The translations under genes and the position numbers were made by a program. A stretch of 64,000 nt of DNA from assembly GCF_900104445.1 (NCBI RefSeq), contig NZ_FNJI01000005.1:62001-126000 (forward strand), given 5' to 3'. Positions 62,068 through 64,000 of this stretch are shown piece by piece (position 1 is the stretch's first letter; each line of letters begins with the position of its first letter). This DNA is from Desulforhopalus singaporensis. GTDB taxonomy: Bacteria > Desulfobacterota > Desulfobulbia > Desulfobulbales > Desulfocapsaceae. The notes beneath the pieces are model-generated. The model was not told the DNA's origin, ran no database searches, and saw nothing but the letters and a program-made list of their open reading frames with translations.

Positions 62068-62781
62068 TTAGCGGACTTCCATGGCGAACCGCGTCCCGGC
62101 AAATTCCAGGACGACTCCTTCCCAGGTGATCTCTACCAGGCGGAGCCTGGCGTCGACCATGTCACCCTCCTTTACGATGTTGTTGTTGATGATGATCATA
62201 CGCTGGTCCGGGGTCTCGGAATAGGTGTGACCGGCAAAGTGCAGGGGCGGAATCCGGCTCTTGATATTTTCAGCAAGCTCGGAAAAATCCGGTACTGCTG
62301 CGGGTTCGGTGTTTTTCGGGGCAACCTCTAACGTGTTGTCCGACTGATCGCGGAAATATTGGAATATGACTTTACGTTTCTCAGGCGACAGCCTGGGAGG
62401 CTGTAACGACTCGGGTAATGCAGGTCCGTCCTGAAGGACGACGCCTGCCGGCTGCTCGCCGGTGTCGATCGCCGCGACTGAACTGTCAGCAGACTGGGTG
62501 TGAGGGTAGTGATGCCGGTCAGGCGACTTCACCTGCTGTGCAAGGGTGGCGGTTGCCGGTGCTTCCTGTTGGTCCCGGTGGGCGGAGAAAAAAAGGAGTG
62601 CAGCGCCAATCGGGACCGCCAGGATGATAAGATAGAGCAGTGGCTTGAAAAAACGGGTGTTGCCGTTTTTGGGTGGCAAAGCTGCCTGGGGGTATGAACC
62701 GTGCGCCGAATAGAGCGGGGAAGCGGACTCCTTGTGCCGTTCATGATCCGATTTTTGCAACGCATCCAGGATAAAGGACAT
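62068..62781 (-). CDS. gspB: Type II secretion accessory protein GspB
   Basis: A 237-residue protein. It opens with MSFILDALQKSDHERH, the fixed start of the GspB family, followed by one membrane helix (YLIILAVPIGAALLFF), a Pro/Gln-rich linker, and a C-terminal T2SSB-type domain (FAGHTYSETPDQRMIIINNNIVKEGD). With GspA it inserts the secretin through the peptidoglycan. The start lies 8 bases beyond the end of gspA. Confidence 0.92.
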   Translation of the reverse strand: MSFILDALQKSDHERHKESASPLYSAHGSYPQAALPPKNGNTRFFKPLLYLIILAVPIGAALLFFSAHRDQQEAPATATLAQQVKSPDRHHYPHTQSADSSVAAIDTGEQPAGVVLQDGPALPESLQPPRLSPEKRKVIFQYFRDQSDNTLEVAPKNTEPAAVPDFSELAENIKSRIPPLHFAGHTYSETPDQRMIIINNNIVKEGDMVDARLRLVEITWEGVVLEFAGTRFAMEVR

Positions 62782-62788
62782 TCTGTGT

Positions 62789-63865
62789 TTACTCCTTGGC
62801 CTCTGAAAGAGTTGGCTGTTGAGATCGGGAAGCATCACTGGCCGCCAGCGGACCGTTGTCGGCACCGTTTGTAAGCGCCGACAACTGCTGCGGCTGTTCT
62901 TGCCGGATTCGGTTCAGCGCAGGAAGATCACTCATCGAATAGGGGGAGAATTGCAGGAACAGCAAAACGGAGCCGCCCAGCAGCGCCAGCGCCGACAGCA
63001 CCAGTGCCGCAATTTTCCCGGTACGTTCCGGCGGTCGTGAAACTGATGAAAACCCTTGGGTTATTTCTTTTCTGGCGTTTTTGATGATGCTGTGGGAAAC
63101 GGTGACGTTATTGGTCGCGTATGCCCCGAGCAGGGCTCTGTCGCAAAGTGTATTTATTATTCGTGGAATACCCCTGGACGTTTTAGCCAGATAGTTAAGC
63201 GCCTTTTGGTCAAACAGCTTCAGGATCGGCGGAATCCCGGCTTTTGCAAGTCGATGCTCTACGTATGCATCTATGTCTGCGCGGCAGAGGGGGCCAAGAT
63301 GATATCTGGTGGTGATTCTCTGGTTGATCTGTTCCAGTTCCGGAGCCTGCAGAATCGTCCGTAGTTCCGGTTGCCCGATCAGTACAATCTGCAGCAGTTT
63401 CCTGGTGTCGGTCTCAAGGTTGGTGAGAAGACGGAGTTGTTCCAGGATTTCGACATCCAGGTTCTGGGCTTCATCGATGATCAATGCCGTGTTTTTGCCC
63501 CGGGCGTGGGAGTTCAGTAAATGTTCGTTGAGGGCATCGACAAGAGCTTTGGCTGACGAGCCTTCCTTGATGTTTTTTATGCCCAGTTCTTCACAGATGG
63601 ACCCGAGAAGCTCGGTGATTGTCTGCTTGGGATTGAACACAACCGCCACTTCCGTATCCTGCGGCAGCCGTTGCAGCAGGCTTCTGCAGATCGTTGTTTT
63701 TCCGGTTCCTATATCACCGGTCAGTAAGATGATACATCCCTCGCTGTTAAGACCGTAGAGCAGGTGGGCCAGCGCTTCCTGGTGCTGTTCGCTCATGAAC
63801 AGGTAGTTCGGGTTAGGAGCGATGGTGAAGGGTTTTTCCTTTAAGCCGAAGTAGCGGGTATACAT
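62789..63865 (-). CDS. gspA: Type II secretion AAA+ ATPase GspA (ExeA-like)
   Basis: A 358-residue AAA+ protein. It opens YFGLKEKPFTIAPNPNYLF, the ExeA start, then Walker A TGDIGTGKTT and Walker B ALIIDEAQNLD, and a membrane helix near residue 290 (AALVLSALALLGGSVLLFL). The short C-terminal part has no clear peptidoglycan-binding domain, which many ExeA proteins carry. First gene seen of the secretion locus; its promoter should lie at 63866-64000. Confidence 0.92.
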   Translation of the reverse strand: MYTRYFGLKEKPFTIAPNPNYLFMSEQHQEALAHLLYGLNSEGCIILLTGDIGTGKTTICRSLLQRLPQDTEVAVVFNPKQTITELLGSICEELGIKNIKEGSSAKALVDALNEHLLNSHARGKNTALIIDEAQNLDVEILEQLRLLTNLETDTRKLLQIVLIGQPELRTILQAPELEQINQRITTRYHLGPLCRADIDAYVEHRLAKAGIPPILKLFDQKALNYLAKTSRGIPRIINTLCDRALLGAYATNNVTVSHSIIKNARKEITQGFSSVSRPPERTGKIAALVLSALALLGGSVLLFLQFSPYSMSDLPALNRIRQEQPQQLSALTNGADNGPLAASDASRSQQPTLSEAKE

Positions 63866-64000
63866 GTTGTCTTTATCAATCGTATTGAGTGTGAAAACTT
63901 GTTACCTTTTTGGTTTTACGATATTTTTTTGCCGTACGGCCCAACCTCCTGGAGATCCTGGATCCGGCTGAACAGTACTTTATCTTACAATAATAGTGAA

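Noticed and set aside
1-64000. CRISPR arrays, tRNA or rRNA genes, insertion sequences
   Set aside because: Reading both strands I saw no regularly spaced repeats, tRNA cloverleaf or rRNA core sequence, and no transposase. A computed search could still find a short tRNA that I missed.

Overview
The window reads as a chromosomal segment of an anaerobic or micro-aerotolerant Gram-negative bacterium, most likely a Desulfobacterota member close to the Desulfobulbales. This placement is an inference. It rests on a sigma54-controlled 'orange protein' (ORP)-type cluster as known from sulfate reducers, a DsrE-family gene, an ExeAB-linked type II secretion system with GspN, a CFI-box C-terminal protein, and the general look of the proteins. 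I saw no rRNA, tRNA, CRISPR array, insertion sequence or phage gene.

Layout. Positions 1-1714 hold the 3' end of a polyheme cytochrome c gene translationally coupled to a cytochrome bd-like membrane subunit. Positions 1.8-4.5 kb carry a dienelactone hydrolase, RsgA and a LysE-type exporter, all leftward. Positions 4.5-10.7 kb carry a nitroreductase followed by a complete pyruvate dehydrogenase set (homodimeric AceE-type E1, one-lipoyl E2, E3). Positions 10.8-33.3 kb are a mosaic of housekeeping genes: UvrD-like helicase, class IV aminotransferase, SlyX, AEC transporter, SelO, sirtuin, DUF1992 protein, esterase, an extended KamA-family radical SAM enzyme, MutT, YqeY, HtpX, PrmA-like methyltransferase, an Lrp regulator, a methyltransferase, a HAD protein, and a heterodimeric ABC exporter with one degenerate ATPase site.

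Positions 33.3-34.6 kb form an AT-rich island with an H-NS-family gene. Positions 34.6-38.5 kb carry a YbbA/YbbP/TesA-like set. Positions 38.5-44.6 kb are the most coherent regulatory unit: a PAS-sigma54 activator gene, a 9-bp inverted repeat, a well-formed -24/-12 promoter, and an operon of three NifX-family proteins, two ferredoxin-bearing MinD-like ATPases, a basic small protein, a receiver-like protein, and a NifU-like scaffold, closed by a strong terminator. I read this as an ORP-type iron-sulfur/metal cluster assembly system.

Positions 45.5-48.5 kb hold a PLP decarboxylase and an M48 peptidase fused to a TerB-like domain. From 63.9 kb leftward to 48.6 kb runs a type II secretion locus: gspA, gspB, a possible 32-codon small ORF, a delta-60-repeat/CFI-box protein whose stop codon abuts the gspG start, then gspG-H-I-J-K-L-M-N-C-D-E. 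No gspF is present, GspC ends in an arginine-rich tail instead of a visible PDZ domain, and GspD carries a C-terminal TPR module. The repeat protein is a natural candidate substrate or partner of this secretion system.
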